A DNA stretch of 21,485 nucleotides from a virus. The stretch is taken from positions 1-21,485 of the IMG/VR virus record IMGVR_UViG_3300028859_000069; one strand, given 5' to 3'. Shown piece after piece: positions 1-8,278 of this stretch (position 1 is its first letter; each line of letters begins with the position of its first letter). The notes beneath the pieces were generated by a model, which worked only from the letters and a program-made list of their open reading frames with translations, was not told where the DNA came from and did not search any database. Made by a program: the position numbers and the translations under genes.

Positions 1-642
1 AAGGTCCGCATTGTTAGAAACACCACCCGCCGTTAACCCGGCATAGACAGTGCCTCCCGAGCCGGACACCACCAATAATGGAGCTATGGTTGTTAATGCG
101 CCCAGCACAGATGGAACGCCAGTGGCGGTGACGGCATAGATTGCATTTGTGGCCGTCGGAGTGTTGGTTATCCCCGCACCATTTCCAAACAAATTATGGG
201 CAATAACGTTGGTCACAATTATTCTCCCATACCCCATTGTATCACCGGCTGCGTCAAGAAACTGCCCGTTCCCCATCGAATCATTAGCCGCGTCGGAATA
301 AACCCCACTCCCCATTACATCACCGGCTGCGTCCTGAAATCTTCCATAACCAATGTAATCCCCCGAATCATCGTTATAGTACTGTGAAGTAATAGCAGTA
401 TTAGCAAGAATATTATTAGCATCAATAGCATTAGCATTAATAGCATTGAAATTAGCCGCGCCATTAACTGTTATTGCTGGGCCACCATTAGTTCCCCAAA
501 ACGTTGTATTAAATGCAGTCCCGTTATTGGTTGGCACCCAACCATAGCCTGGACCGCTCCCTCCGCCCCCACCACCTCCCCCACCAGTGACACTGGCGAA
601 GCAACTAATTACCATCAGAAACCATGTTAAGATTATTTTCAT
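1..642 (-). CDS. Tail fibre-like protein with signal peptide and 13-residue repeats (5' part, runs off left edge)
   Basis: The frame is open for 214 codons from ATG 642 to the window edge, so the C-terminus is missing. A GGGAG site 9 nt upstream supports this start, which follows the previous stop by one base. The N-terminus (MKIILTWFLMVISCFASVTG) looks like a Sec signal peptide, or a lipobox with VIS-C at residues 11-14. Nine glycines follow (20-28). Residues 65-84 form four five-residue units (FNAIN, ANAID, ANNIL, ANTAI). Residues 91-142 form four 13-residue units of type DAAGDxMGxGxFx. Residues 151-160 (LFGNGAGITN) match the GNGxGLTN motif common in phage fibres and beta-helix adhesins. 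Its place after the internal virion genes fits a fibre or host-recognition role, which is inferred. A signal peptide on a phage fibre is odd, so a surface-anchored host-modifying protein is an alternative. Confidence 0.75.
   Translation of the reverse strand, partial: MKIILTWFLMVISCFASVTGGGGGGGGGSGPGYGWVPTNNGTAFNTTFWGTNGGPAITVNGAANFNAINANAIDANNILANTAITSQYYNDDSGDYIGYGRFQDAAGDVMGSGVYSDAANDSMGNGQFLDAAGDTMGYGRIIVTNVIAHNLFGNGAGITNTPTATNAIYAVTATGVPSVLGALTTIAPLLVVSGSGGTVYAGLTAGGVSNNADL
217..372 (-). repeat. Four tandem 39-bp coding units (13-residue repeat)
   Basis: Four in-frame 39-bp units encode residues 91-142 of the fibre-like protein: DDSGDYIGYGRFQ, DAAGDVMGSGVYS, DAANDSMGNGQFL and DAAGDTMGYGRII. 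The conserved pattern is D-A-A-G-D-x-M-G-x-G-x-aromatic-x. The DNA copies share blocks such as CACCGGCTGCGTC on the plus strand, so the expansion is fairly recent at DNA level, but every unit differs. Confidence 0.85.
391..450 (-). repeat. Low-complexity Asn/Ala/Ile tract in fibre-like gene
   Basis: The plus strand shows recurring AGCATT/AGCATC/ATTAGC hexamers. They encode four five-residue units, FNAIN-ANAID-ANNIL-ANTAI (residues 65-84). The short period suggests expansion by slippage. It is not the canonical A(D/N)Lxx pentapeptide repeat. Confidence 0.6.
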
Positions 643-643
643 A

Positions 644-928
644 TTAGGAAACTCCCTGCAGACGGACATCAGCGCCTCCTGCCACGGAGATCGCATTAAC
701 AGTCTTGTTATTCACGTTACGCATCTGATCATTATTGAGCGTCACCCAAGCACCTGGAGCGAGGGGAAAACCATTTGCCGTCGTCAAAGTTTCAGGAGAA
801 CTGGCTGTCTCTCCACCATCAAACTGAAGAAAGATGTAGTTGGTGTCATTATTGAAGATTGAGATGAAGTCACGATTACCGGCAACAGCCAGGGCAGTGA
901 CGGTGGTTCCTACGGTTACTTTTTTCAT
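644..928 (-). CDS. Small beta-rich structural protein, 94 aa
   Basis: No catalytic motif is seen. The sequence alternates short beta-type segments with polar turns (RDFISIFNNDTNYIFLQF, APGAWVTLNND, NAISVAGGADVRLQG). This looks like the small beta-sandwich virion proteins often annotated as head-fibre, decoration or tail-associated proteins in podoviruses. It lies 2 nt after the 843-aa gene stop and 1 nt before the fibre-like gene, so it belongs to the same operon. No Shine-Dalgarno site is visible before ATG 928. The structural role is inferred from position and composition. Confidence 0.7.
   Translation of the reverse strand: MKKVTVGTTVTALAVAGNRDFISIFNNDTNYIFLQFDGGETASSPETLTTANGFPLAPGAWVTLNNDQMRNVNNKTVNAISVAGGADVRLQGVS
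652..656 (-). promoter_or_regulatory. Shine-Dalgarno site of the fibre-like gene
   Basis: The minus strand reads GGGAG followed by 9 nt and then ATG at 642. It selects the first ATG, and hence the signal-peptide-like N-terminus, over the in-frame ATG at residue 10. It lies inside the end of the preceding gene, as expected for a coupled operon. Confidence 0.7.
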
Positions 929-930
929 AA

Positions 931-3462
931 CTAGTGGTTCACGTGTTCACTTGGCTTAACCAAGTATTGTTGATGATCCTGAGTCTCAGTCCGAGATTCA
1001 CTACGCTCAAGCGATCCGGGACTCATCATCGCCTGTAAATTCCATAATATAAAATAATTCAGGACAGGTCTTAAGTAAAACAAATTAGCAAACGGAGCAT
1101 TATCCAGGAGTAATTTTGTGGTTGGCCACTTAACAGACTTCCCAGCCTCAGCCTGCTGCTTAATATCAAAGATGCGATCCAGTTGCCCAAATGTGGGACC
1201 AGCGGCATACTCAAGATATGAGCGGTACTGCCCTGAGAACTCTCCCATGGTAGTCTCACCATACAGGCCCAGGGACCCACCTCGAACCATGATCTTCTGT
1301 ACGTTCTCCCAATCAACCTTACCATCATTGATGAGGGGGAGCGGCCCCTTACCATTGATGAGATCATGCATGCACTGTGAAACGTACCCGGCGCCAGTCA
1401 TCATTGCGATAGTCATCGCCATGTTGAACTTGCCGCGATTATCTTTGAGGATCCAGTCCTTAATATTATCAGCACCATTACCGTACACGTCACGACCAAG
1501 TATCTTCGACATGATGGTAATGGGAAATGACTTAAACATCATGAGCATTCGCATGGTCTCACCAAGTGGTGTTCCCGCCTGGGTGTTGAATGTCGCATAC
1601 TTCCTCTCAGCTGCTCCAGGAGTGGGTACAGCAACATCAGCACGATCAGCAAAGTACGTCCCAAGGGAGGTCTCCAGCTTATCTCGCATGCGGGCAATAT
1701 TAGTAGCAGAGGCAGTCAGCCCCTCAGACTCCACCAACTTGGCTATACGCTCCTGTGGAATCTCAGCGACCTTGTCTGGGCTGATGAATTTGGACCCATC
1801 ATGATCATAGGCATGTTCACGCAGAACATCCCATCGTGAACTGGATATATCATACTGAGACAATATATTCCTTAAATGTCCTGGTAATTCCTCGTGTGAC
1901 ATGTGGGCATGATCGCCGAGGTTATTAGCGAGAGTAACAGCGACTGAGCTGCGGAGGGCATCATTCCACCTGGGCAGCAGGGACATGGAGTAGAACTTCT
2001 TCTGCATCTCATGAGTCCAACCATAGACTGAGGAGTGCTCCTGAAATCGTGATAGGCTGTTACCAATCAGCGCCTCCATGCCAACTCCCATCTTCCTGGC
2101 AAATTGCTTATAGTCACCACTCATGTGACCCATGTTGGCGAGCCCACGACCGAGCGTTGACAGGGAATTTAAACCGTTGTGTGCCATCTCAGAGGTGATT
2201 GCTCCAGCATCAACAACCTTGGAGAGGACGACGGCGCCCATCTTGCTAAGTTGAGCATTCACCTTCAGGAAGTTGGTGAACTTTGAGAGTGTGGGATTAG
2301 CACTAAACTCATTCTTACCAGTCACCTCATTGAAGTCAGCGTTAAGCTTCCAGTCGCGGAGCGAGTCCATGTGCTTGCCTGGATCATCCAGTGTGCGGGC
2401 CTCCTCCTGCAACTCATTCTTCACCTCCTCAAAGTTGCGCTCAAAATGTGGGCCAAGATTCTCCATCAAGGCGATTTGACGAGAGCGGGTGTGGATGTCG
2501 GAAATTACAGCCTCACGAAACTGCTTAATGCCAAAGGCCTGGTTGTACTTATATGCTGAGTCAGCGTCCTTGAAGTGGAGGACTCGCTCATGACTAATCT
2601 TATTTGCGATATCGCTAAATTTTCCACCATATCCGAGGTCGGATTCCTCGTGCGCGGGACCATGCTTACCAGTGTAAAGCGCCTCATGCACGTTTCGTAG
2701 AGTCTTCTCAGGATCAGTGCCCTTGAATGTGCGTTCATAATCAAGTAGTGGTTTAGTAAACTCAGACCAATTCTTATATGACTCAGCCTTCGACTCCGCA
2801 TTGTTCCCCATCTTCCCAACAGACCGGATGGCCGCCATATCATGCGTCTGCCGCAAGACGTACCCAGGCATGCGGGTAATGAATCCCCCAGCGCGGTTCT
2901 GTCGTGCGACCATCTCGGCGTATACTGAGTCGAGGATCTTCGCAGTCTTATGTGCGGCGGGATTGTCGGTCACCTGCTTGGCAGGCATTCCTGGGTGCAT
3001 CGCGCCCATCTCCTTATACACGTCACGCACGAAGTCAGGCGAGGACTTCTTGAAGTCGGCAAGTACCCCCTCATTCTCAAGTTGAGTTACCAGCGAGTTG
3101 AAGTACTTCCCATTAGTGTACTTGGCTTGGTAGTCAACGGAGTTACGCCCACCCTCACGCAGCTTATTGGACCCCACAAGTAAGGCTCGCAGACCCTCAC
3201 CAAATGTTGGAAATCGGCGCGCAACATCCTTCATCTGCTTCTTGGCGCGAATATTCAGGAGGTTATTGCGCTGGTGGATGAGGTCCATGTTCTTCTGTTC
3301 CGCCTTAATCTCACCAGCGATATCGCGCAGGGAGTCCTGGATGGACAGGCCGGTCTGTGTGGATCGGATCTTGGCGCGGTTGGAGGCCTGCTGGAGGAGG
3401 GCCTCAGCATCCCTCTCAGATAATCCCGTGTCCTTAACTGCTGGGTTGCAAGGTGAGCTCAT
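931..3462 (-). CDS. Large internal virion protein (gp16-like C-terminal region), 843 aa
   Basis: The protein is mostly helical and charged. It starts with a Gln/Arg-rich region (about 1-90). Around 640-660 is LMMFKSFPITIMSKILGRD; around 680-710 a hydrophobic stretch (NMAMTIAMMTGAGYVSQC) is followed by DLINGKGPLP; and around 784-825 DNAPFANLFYLRPVLNYF leads to SPGSLERSE. This FKSFP / GKGPLP / PFANLFY / PG-R series is typical of the C-terminal part of large podovirus ejection proteins (T7 gp16 type). Unlike gp16, no lytic transglycosylase domain is seen at the N-terminus. Its start overlaps the upstream stop as ATGA, and no Shine-Dalgarno site is apparent. It is probably ejected into the host envelope during infection; that role is inferred from family and position. 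Confidence 0.75.
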   Translation of the reverse strand: MSSPCNPAVKDTGLSERDAEALLQQASNRAKIRSTQTGLSIQDSLRDIAGEIKAEQKNMDLIHQRNNLLNIRAKKQMKDVARRFPTFGEGLRALLVGSNKLREGGRNSVDYQAKYTNGKYFNSLVTQLENEGVLADFKKSSPDFVRDVYKEMGAMHPGMPAKQVTDNPAAHKTAKILDSVYAEMVARQNRAGGFITRMPGYVLRQTHDMAAIRSVGKMGNNAESKAESYKNWSEFTKPLLDYERTFKGTDPEKTLRNVHEALYTGKHGPAHEESDLGYGGKFSDIANKISHERVLHFKDADSAYKYNQAFGIKQFREAVISDIHTRSRQIALMENLGPHFERNFEEVKNELQEEARTLDDPGKHMDSLRDWKLNADFNEVTGKNEFSANPTLSKFTNFLKVNAQLSKMGAVVLSKVVDAGAITSEMAHNGLNSLSTLGRGLANMGHMSGDYKQFARKMGVGMEALIGNSLSRFQEHSSVYGWTHEMQKKFYSMSLLPRWNDALRSSVAVTLANNLGDHAHMSHEELPGHLRNILSQYDISSSRWDVLREHAYDHDGSKFISPDKVAEIPQERIAKLVESEGLTASATNIARMRDKLETSLGTYFADRADVAVPTPGAAERKYATFNTQAGTPLGETMRMLMMFKSFPITIMSKILGRDVYGNGADNIKDWILKDNRGKFNMAMTIAMMTGAGYVSQCMHDLINGKGPLPLINDGKVDWENVQKIMVRGGSLGLYGETTMGEFSGQYRSYLEYAAGPTFGQLDRIFDIKQQAEAGKSVKWPTTKLLLDNAPFANLFYLRPVLNYFILWNLQAMMSPGSLERSESRTETQDHQQYLVKPSEHVNH

Positions 3463-5054
3463 ATAAGTTTTTCTAATATGCAGGAGATGGCTGTCTCGAC
3501 AGTATTTTCCATGGGTGGAGTAATCTTCTCCCCCTCCTCATTCTTAGTTTCAGGCTCCTCAACCTTCCCTCCAAGTCCCTCGATGTCGTCCTTTATGCCA
3601 TTGGCGAGGTGGTCCGCCTCACCATTGTACTTCTCAACGTGCTGGCGAGGAACAGTGGGATCAGGTATTTTGGGCTTAGCTGGTGAGGACAACTCCTGCT
3701 TCTTTTTAGCGACCCAGTCACTGATGGCTGCCTGGCGCTGTGCTTCAATTTTCTGTTGAACTTCGGGTAGTGAGAAGAAGTGGTCTTCCATCTTCTGCTT
3801 ATTATAGGCACGAACTGTGTTGACTGCCTCAGCTTCAGTATATCCCTTATCAAGCATGTCCGCATATACCTTGCGTTCGAGTGGATCCATCTCATCAACA
3901 TCCCCTGTGCCATAAAGCAGCTGCTCTGATGTGACGCCTCCCGACTTCTTCACCTCCTCAGGAGATTTTTCAGGAAGTCCATGCAGCTTGGCAGCATCAT
4001 CCATGTTGACGAATCGGCCCCTATTCGTCCACATACCTCGCTCAGCTCCCTCCTCACCAGCCTGGGGTATCAACCAATGGTGCTGGCCGAGGTATATTCC
4101 AGATGGATTATCCTCAGTGGGATTAGACTTGATGGCTGCCTTTACTGAATATTCAAGATCCTTGTTCTTAATGTCGTTCTTGATCTTCTCAAGGTCAATG
4201 GATTTCTCAGCCTCCATCCGTTCCTGTAACTCCTGCTGAATGGCTTGGTACCGTATTACGTGCTCATCAAGGGGAACATACTGGTGGGCAGAGGTGTCCT
4301 TATCATCCAAGAAATCGTTGACTGACTGCTTTGACATCGCATCAGTTGTCCCAGCGTGTAACATCTTCAAGCCCTCGACACTACTGTGGAATAACCCAGC
4401 GAACGCAGCCTGCCCAAGAACATCCAGCCCAATATGTGGGTTGGGTTGTCCCTCAACATGGGCCTCCCACATCTTTGGAACATCCGCCATTCCCGCCCAC
4501 ATCGCACCCTGAGCCATCGACTCAACCAATTTTGGGACTGGCACGCCAGTCCTAGCGATCTGCTCTGAGGTGATCAGCCCCCTCGCGAGGGTACCTTGGA
4601 TGGTCTTACCCGCCGCAAATAGCTCTGCCGCCCTCCCCTCCTGACCAACGAATGGAATGAACATCGATCCAAGATCAACTGGATTGGCCATGGCTCCAAG
4701 CATTGAGGCCGCCATGCCTGGGATGAATCGTTCCTTAGTAGCCCCAGAATATAGGTAGGCTTGCTGATCCATCCTGTCACGCTCACGACCATTCAATATG
4801 CGGGCCAGGGACTCTTGGGTTGGCTGTGTGAACTTCAGATTGCCTACTCCCCACTTCTTATTGGCATCATCAGCGCTGAGTACTGGTGAGGTGTCGTGTG
4901 AGAGCTGATCCTCAGTGGTGCGAGACAGTGAGGATAGGATGGAGTCATCCTGTCCAGAGTGGAAGGACTCACCAAGATACTTTCCAATTGGCACGGACAG
5001 CTTCTCAACTGATCCGCTGGTCCCTGGCTCAATCTGTGGGAGTAGATCACTCAT
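3459..5054 (-). CDS. Internal virion protein, 531 aa
   Basis: No specific domain is recognised. The first 100 residues are polar. A hydrophobic, glycine/alanine-rich stretch follows (about 115-140, MAASMLGAMANPVDLGSMF), with a second near 210-225 (LGQAAFAGLFHSSVEGL). These could be amphipathic or membrane-active helices. The middle is acidic and coiled-coil-like (QQELQERMEAEKSIDLEKI). The C-terminal third is rich in Lys, Glu and Pro. Its start overlaps the upstream stop as TAATG and its stop overlaps the next start as ATGA. Position between two large internal-protein genes suggests an ejection-core component; that role is inferred. A GGAGGGG run lies about 14 nt before the start, which is rather far. 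Confidence 0.7.
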   Translation of the reverse strand: MSDLLPQIEPGTSGSVEKLSVPIGKYLGESFHSGQDDSILSSLSRTTEDQLSHDTSPVLSADDANKKWGVGNLKFTQPTQESLARILNGRERDRMDQQAYLYSGATKERFIPGMAASMLGAMANPVDLGSMFIPFVGQEGRAAELFAAGKTIQGTLARGLITSEQIARTGVPVPKLVESMAQGAMWAGMADVPKMWEAHVEGQPNPHIGLDVLGQAAFAGLFHSSVEGLKMLHAGTTDAMSKQSVNDFLDDKDTSAHQYVPLDEHVIRYQAIQQELQERMEAEKSIDLEKIKNDIKNKDLEYSVKAAIKSNPTEDNPSGIYLGQHHWLIPQAGEEGAERGMWTNRGRFVNMDDAAKLHGLPEKSPEEVKKSGGVTSEQLLYGTGDVDEMDPLERKVYADMLDKGYTEAEAVNTVRAYNKQKMEDHFFSLPEVQQKIEAQRQAAISDWVAKKKQELSSPAKPKIPDPTVPRQHVEKYNGEADHLANGIKDDIEGLGGKVEEPETKNEEGEKITPPMENTVETAISCILEKLI

Positions 5055-7351
5055 TAGAGTACAGTCCCCTCCTTCCCAGTAAAGTCGCCGTGCTGATGTT
5101 GTTGAGTAGCCGCTGGCCAGTTGGTGGTGCTAGTCATGGCGTCAGGAACACCAACCATTCCTCCAAGACCATATGGGTTATATCCCCCATGGCTAGTACT
5201 GCTCGGATAGTCGGTCACGGTTGGAAGGTCCTTAAACTCCATCATAATAGGCTTATGGTCCGTCCCCCTGAGTTGGAAGTGGTTCCCACTATCTTCATAG
5301 TATAGCGAGAAGCTATGCCCATCAGGATTCATGTTTGGGACGACGTGCCTCTGTATCTGATCCCTCAGGGCATCCTGCGCAGTTCCCTCATGACCAAACA
5401 GTGACAATACGGGGAATAATGGCCTATGGTTATCATCAGTCAAATTGATCCTGGATGGGTCAAGTTTCACCATGGCGGCCTGTATTGACCTAGATAACTC
5501 AGCGGGAGTTCCCTTATATACGTCCTTACTCACCCACAGGGTTCTCCCATTCACATTGGCTGTGGTGTGCCCTGACAGTATGAGGTCGTCTATGGCCGTG
5601 GTCATGGCAGCAGCCGGGGTCTTACCATCCTGAACCATCCCCATAGCGTATGTGATCGCCGCACTCTTCACATCAGACACGATGCTTTGGCGCTGAAAAT
5701 TATCTGCTGCAGTAGATTTACTCCACTGCATCCAGTCGTTATTCGACTGCATGATCTTGTCGAAATCCTCACGAGTCGACCCCTTCTGGGACCCCACGGT
5801 CTTCTCCAAGTCCTTGGCGCTCATTAGCGCTCCCATCAACTTATCTTGGAATGGGGCACCATAGTGTGACTCAACAGACCACATATCACCTGGCAAATTA
5901 CCGTGATTCACTAGATCATTTAGGACTGCCGCCTGGTCATCAGGATGGTATGATTGTATTGTGTCATGCAAAATTTTTGCGGCCTGTCTAGGTCCTGATC
6001 CCTGGATCTGTCCAACGATCTGCTGTGCTTGCGACTTATCAAGCAGGTGCATCTCATGCATCGAGAGATTCAGATACTTAGAGTCGTCCTCACCACTCGG
6101 GGCCGCGCCCTGATACTTCTTGAGCAATGAAACCATGTTCTGAAACTTATCTGGGGATGGGTCATCCCGATAGTTTTGGGTAGCAGAAGCAATATCCTTG
6201 TTGTTGGAGGAGAGGTACTGGATAGGATCCTCATGTAATTGGCGTATGCTCTCCTGCACAAACTTCTGTGTGCGACTAAACACTTCAGCATCGTGGTCAA
6301 AATGTTGGTTATTGGGATCAGACTTCAGGGACGCGTAGAGACTGTCCTGCTCCTTTAGCAGTGATTGCTCATTCATCCCAGTGATGTTGTCCTTGATCTT
6401 GGCAGCATCGGAGTTGATGGCCAGCTTATCGGCGACACGCATGGCGAGGTCCTGTGCCTCCTTTGGCTTGTATCCATGTGCCTCATAGTAGGCTGCAGGA
6501 AATCCCTTAAACACTTGATCGGGAAAGACATCAGCCTTCTTCAATAAGTCCGTCGTCTCGTCGATTGCCGTCTGTTTGGCGGCAATGTTCTGCGACTGTC
6601 TGGCAGTCTGAATTGAATCCTCAAGGAAGTGGCGTGTTCGCCCCTCAATGTATCCTCTATTAAGGATCTTTTCGGCAAGATCGGGGTCAGTATTGACGAC
6701 TCCATACGCTGCCTGGGAAGTGACTTGCTCCTTGAGGTCACGGGCCATCTGGGGAGCGATCGTACCGTATGTTGCATCAATCTTCTTGAACAGCATGTCG
6801 GTCTGCTTATACAACTCCCCACCAGCATCGATGTTGGGAGACTTGAGATTAGTGCGATAACTATCAAGCATCTGATTTGGGGCCAGGGCAAAATCATTGA
6901 ATCCTTTCTGCATCATCACATCACTCTGAGTCTTAAAGGCAGACTCAAGGCGTGTCTTCTGCAAGTCGTTGTACTCCAACTTCAGCTGGTTGGACGCCAG
7001 GCGATTGGGCGCATTCTTCAACAGGTCTGGCAAGTTATCAGTGAACAACTGCTGAACATTGTGTGAGAAATTAGGGTCAGAGTAATTCTTCGGATCTGCC
7101 ATGAATTTATCAACCATGTTGGCATGGTTAGTCATGGCATTCGACACATATGACTGAGCGGCAATGTGGGCATGCATCTCACCAATATCAGCTATGGTGG
7201 CAGATCCCTTATTGATCGATTCTCCCAGTTGCTGCATGCGCTCACCAACCTGAGATCCAAAATCCTCAGCAGTTGAGCGTGCCCCAGTCTGTGATTCGAC
7301 TGGTAGCATCGCCTCTGAGTAGTACTCTCCCTCTGGTCCTCCTTTTGCCAT
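5054..7351 (-). CDS. Internal virion protein, long helical (gp15-like position), 765 aa
   Basis: A long, Gln/Asp-rich, mostly helical protein with no recognised enzyme motif. Repeated heptad-like stretches are visible (NQLKLEYNDLQKTRLESAF, about 120-140; TDMLFKKIDATYG, about 185-200; SQNIAAKQTAIDETTDLLKK, about 250-275). The last 60 residues are Gly/Ser/His-rich. Length and place directly after the gp14-like gene match the core protein gp15 of T7-type virions, which helps form the DNA-ejection conduit. The assignment rests on synteny and size, not on a diagnostic motif. The minus strand has GGGGGAGG upstream of the ATG at a long spacing, and the gene starts one base after the upstream stop. 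Confidence 0.7.
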   Translation of the reverse strand: MAKGGPEGEYYSEAMLPVESQTGARSTAEDFGSQVGERMQQLGESINKGSATIADIGEMHAHIAAQSYVSNAMTNHANMVDKFMADPKNYSDPNFSHNVQQLFTDNLPDLLKNAPNRLASNQLKLEYNDLQKTRLESAFKTQSDVMMQKGFNDFALAPNQMLDSYRTNLKSPNIDAGGELYKQTDMLFKKIDATYGTIAPQMARDLKEQVTSQAAYGVVNTDPDLAEKILNRGYIEGRTRHFLEDSIQTARQSQNIAAKQTAIDETTDLLKKADVFPDQVFKGFPAAYYEAHGYKPKEAQDLAMRVADKLAINSDAAKIKDNITGMNEQSLLKEQDSLYASLKSDPNNQHFDHDAEVFSRTQKFVQESIRQLHEDPIQYLSSNNKDIASATQNYRDDPSPDKFQNMVSLLKKYQGAAPSGEDDSKYLNLSMHEMHLLDKSQAQQIVGQIQGSGPRQAAKILHDTIQSYHPDDQAAVLNDLVNHGNLPGDMWSVESHYGAPFQDKLMGALMSAKDLEKTVGSQKGSTREDFDKIMQSNNDWMQWSKSTAADNFQRQSIVSDVKSAAITYAMGMVQDGKTPAAAMTTAIDDLILSGHTTANVNGRTLWVSKDVYKGTPAELSRSIQAAMVKLDPSRINLTDDNHRPLFPVLSLFGHEGTAQDALRDQIQRHVVPNMNPDGHSFSLYYEDSGNHFQLRGTDHKPIMMEFKDLPTVTDYPSSTSHGGYNPYGLGGMVGVPDAMTSTTNWPAATQQHQHGDFTGKEGTVL

Positions 7352-7352
7352 A

Positions 7353-7850
7353 TTATTCTTGTCCTCCCCCGCTAAACGATGGGTTACTGATTATTTCTGA
7401 AGCAGATCCTATACCAGACAGTATTGTCCCAGTAGCTCCAACTGCTCCGGCGAATTGATCAAATCCTGCTTGCGATTGATCAAGTTGAGCTTGTGACATC
7501 TGCTGGTTCACTGCCAATGACCCCTGATATAGGGTGGAAAGCTTATCAAGTTCACCAGCCCGCTTAGTGGAGTTGGTAACATCGATGAATGACCCACTGT
7601 TCGCGTCAAAACCAGACGCAGCCATGGCGGCACGCTGTGTGGCAACTTGCCGACGAGTCTTATCTTGTATTTGTTGGGCGTTGAATTTCGCCTGCTGTGC
7701 TGCGGCACCAGCATTATTAGATGCTACCGCAGAATTATATTTAGCGGACTCAGATGCGGCATTAGCTGATGCTATAGTTCCATATGCTCCCACTCCAGCC
7801 CCAACTACGGCAACTGATGCTGCTACTATTCCTATTGCTGCAAATGACAT
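7353..7850 (-). CDS. Internal virion protein, gp14-like, 165 aa
   Basis: Residues 3-30 (FAAIGIVAASVAVVGAGVGAYGTI) form a hydrophobic Ala/Gly/Val helix. A long Gln/Ala-rich coiled region follows (NAGAAAQQAKFNAQQIQDK, RRQVATQRAAMAASGF, then a Gln/Ser-rich stretch near 110-130). The segment AASGFDANSGSF is a familiar feature of T7 gp14-like small internal proteins, which insert in the outer membrane on ejection. GGGAGG 9 nt before ATG 7850 is one of the strongest ribosome sites in the window, and the start overlaps the cupin gene stop as TAATG. High expression fits a multi-copy core protein. Confidence 0.78.
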   Translation of the reverse strand: MSFAAIGIVAASVAVVGAGVGAYGTIASANAASESAKYNSAVASNNAGAAAQQAKFNAQQIQDKTRRQVATQRAAMAASGFDANSGSFIDVTNSTKRAGELDKLSTLYQGSLAVNQQMSQAQLDQSQAGFDQFAGAVGATGTILSGIGSASEIISNPSFSGGGQE

Positions 7851-8278
7851 TAGTGCGTTCCTCCCAATATCTTCTTGAACTCAGCAAGTTCTAACTCATG
7901 CTTACAGAACTCCTCTGACTTCACGATGAGCATGGATTCAAGCTGACTCACATCAGTTACATTAGTTGGGTGGATCGTCACCCACCTCATATCCATGTGG
8001 ATGTAGAGCATCTTACGAACACCGGGCTTGGATATGAAGGTGGTTGGTCCTGATATGAGATCAACCTTCCCCCCGCCAAGATAGACAGTTGCTACGCCCG
8101 ATAACACGATGTTAAAGTGCTCAGTCAAGTGCTCGTGCCCAATAATGAACGATCCCTCAGGCATGAAGATCTCACGATAATACACACCTGGGGCAAATAA
8201 GTGTGTCAGCGGAAGCTCAATTTGTGGTAACCACAATAGCTTCTTCTCCAACTGCTCTATTTTGTCATTATCACTCAT
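7850..8278 (-). CDS. Cupin-fold virion-cluster protein, 142 aa
   Basis: Residues 42-61 (GSFIIGHEHLTEHFNIVLSG) follow cupin motif 1, with possible metal ligands H48, H50 and E53 or H54. Residues 77-86 (GPTTFISKPG) fit motif 2, with further histidines at 94 and 103. This is a single-domain beta-barrel. Metal binding is plausible, but whether it is catalytic cannot be said. It sits between tail tubular protein B and the internal virion genes, overlapping the former by 8 nt, so a virion or assembly role is more likely than metabolism; that is inferred. The last 30 residues are a charged helix outside the barrel. No Shine-Dalgarno site is visible; translation is probably coupled to the upstream gene. 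Confidence 0.75.
   Translation of the reverse strand: MSDNDKIEQLEKKLLWLPQIELPLTHLFAPGVYYREIFMPEGSFIIGHEHLTEHFNIVLSGVATVYLGGGKVDLISGPTTFISKPGVRKMLYIHMDMRWVTIHPTNVTDVSQLESMLIVKSEEFCKHELELAEFKKILGGTH

Noticed and set aside
217-388. 39-bp repeats as a CRISPR array
   Set aside because: The units are contiguous with no spacers, diverge from each other and keep a reading frame, so they are coding repeats.
1-642. Diversity-generating retroelement target in the fibre gene, as in phage BPP-1
   Set aside because: No reverse transcriptase, template repeat or matching variable repeat is present in the window. The visible repeats are tandem coding units instead. The missing left part could still hold one, but nothing here supports it.
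1118-1804. 228-aa plus-strand reading frame
   Set aside because: It is antisense to the 843-aa internal virion gene, has Ser/Pro/Arg-biased composition and no recognisable motif. The same applies to the other plus-strand frames between 196 and 19939.
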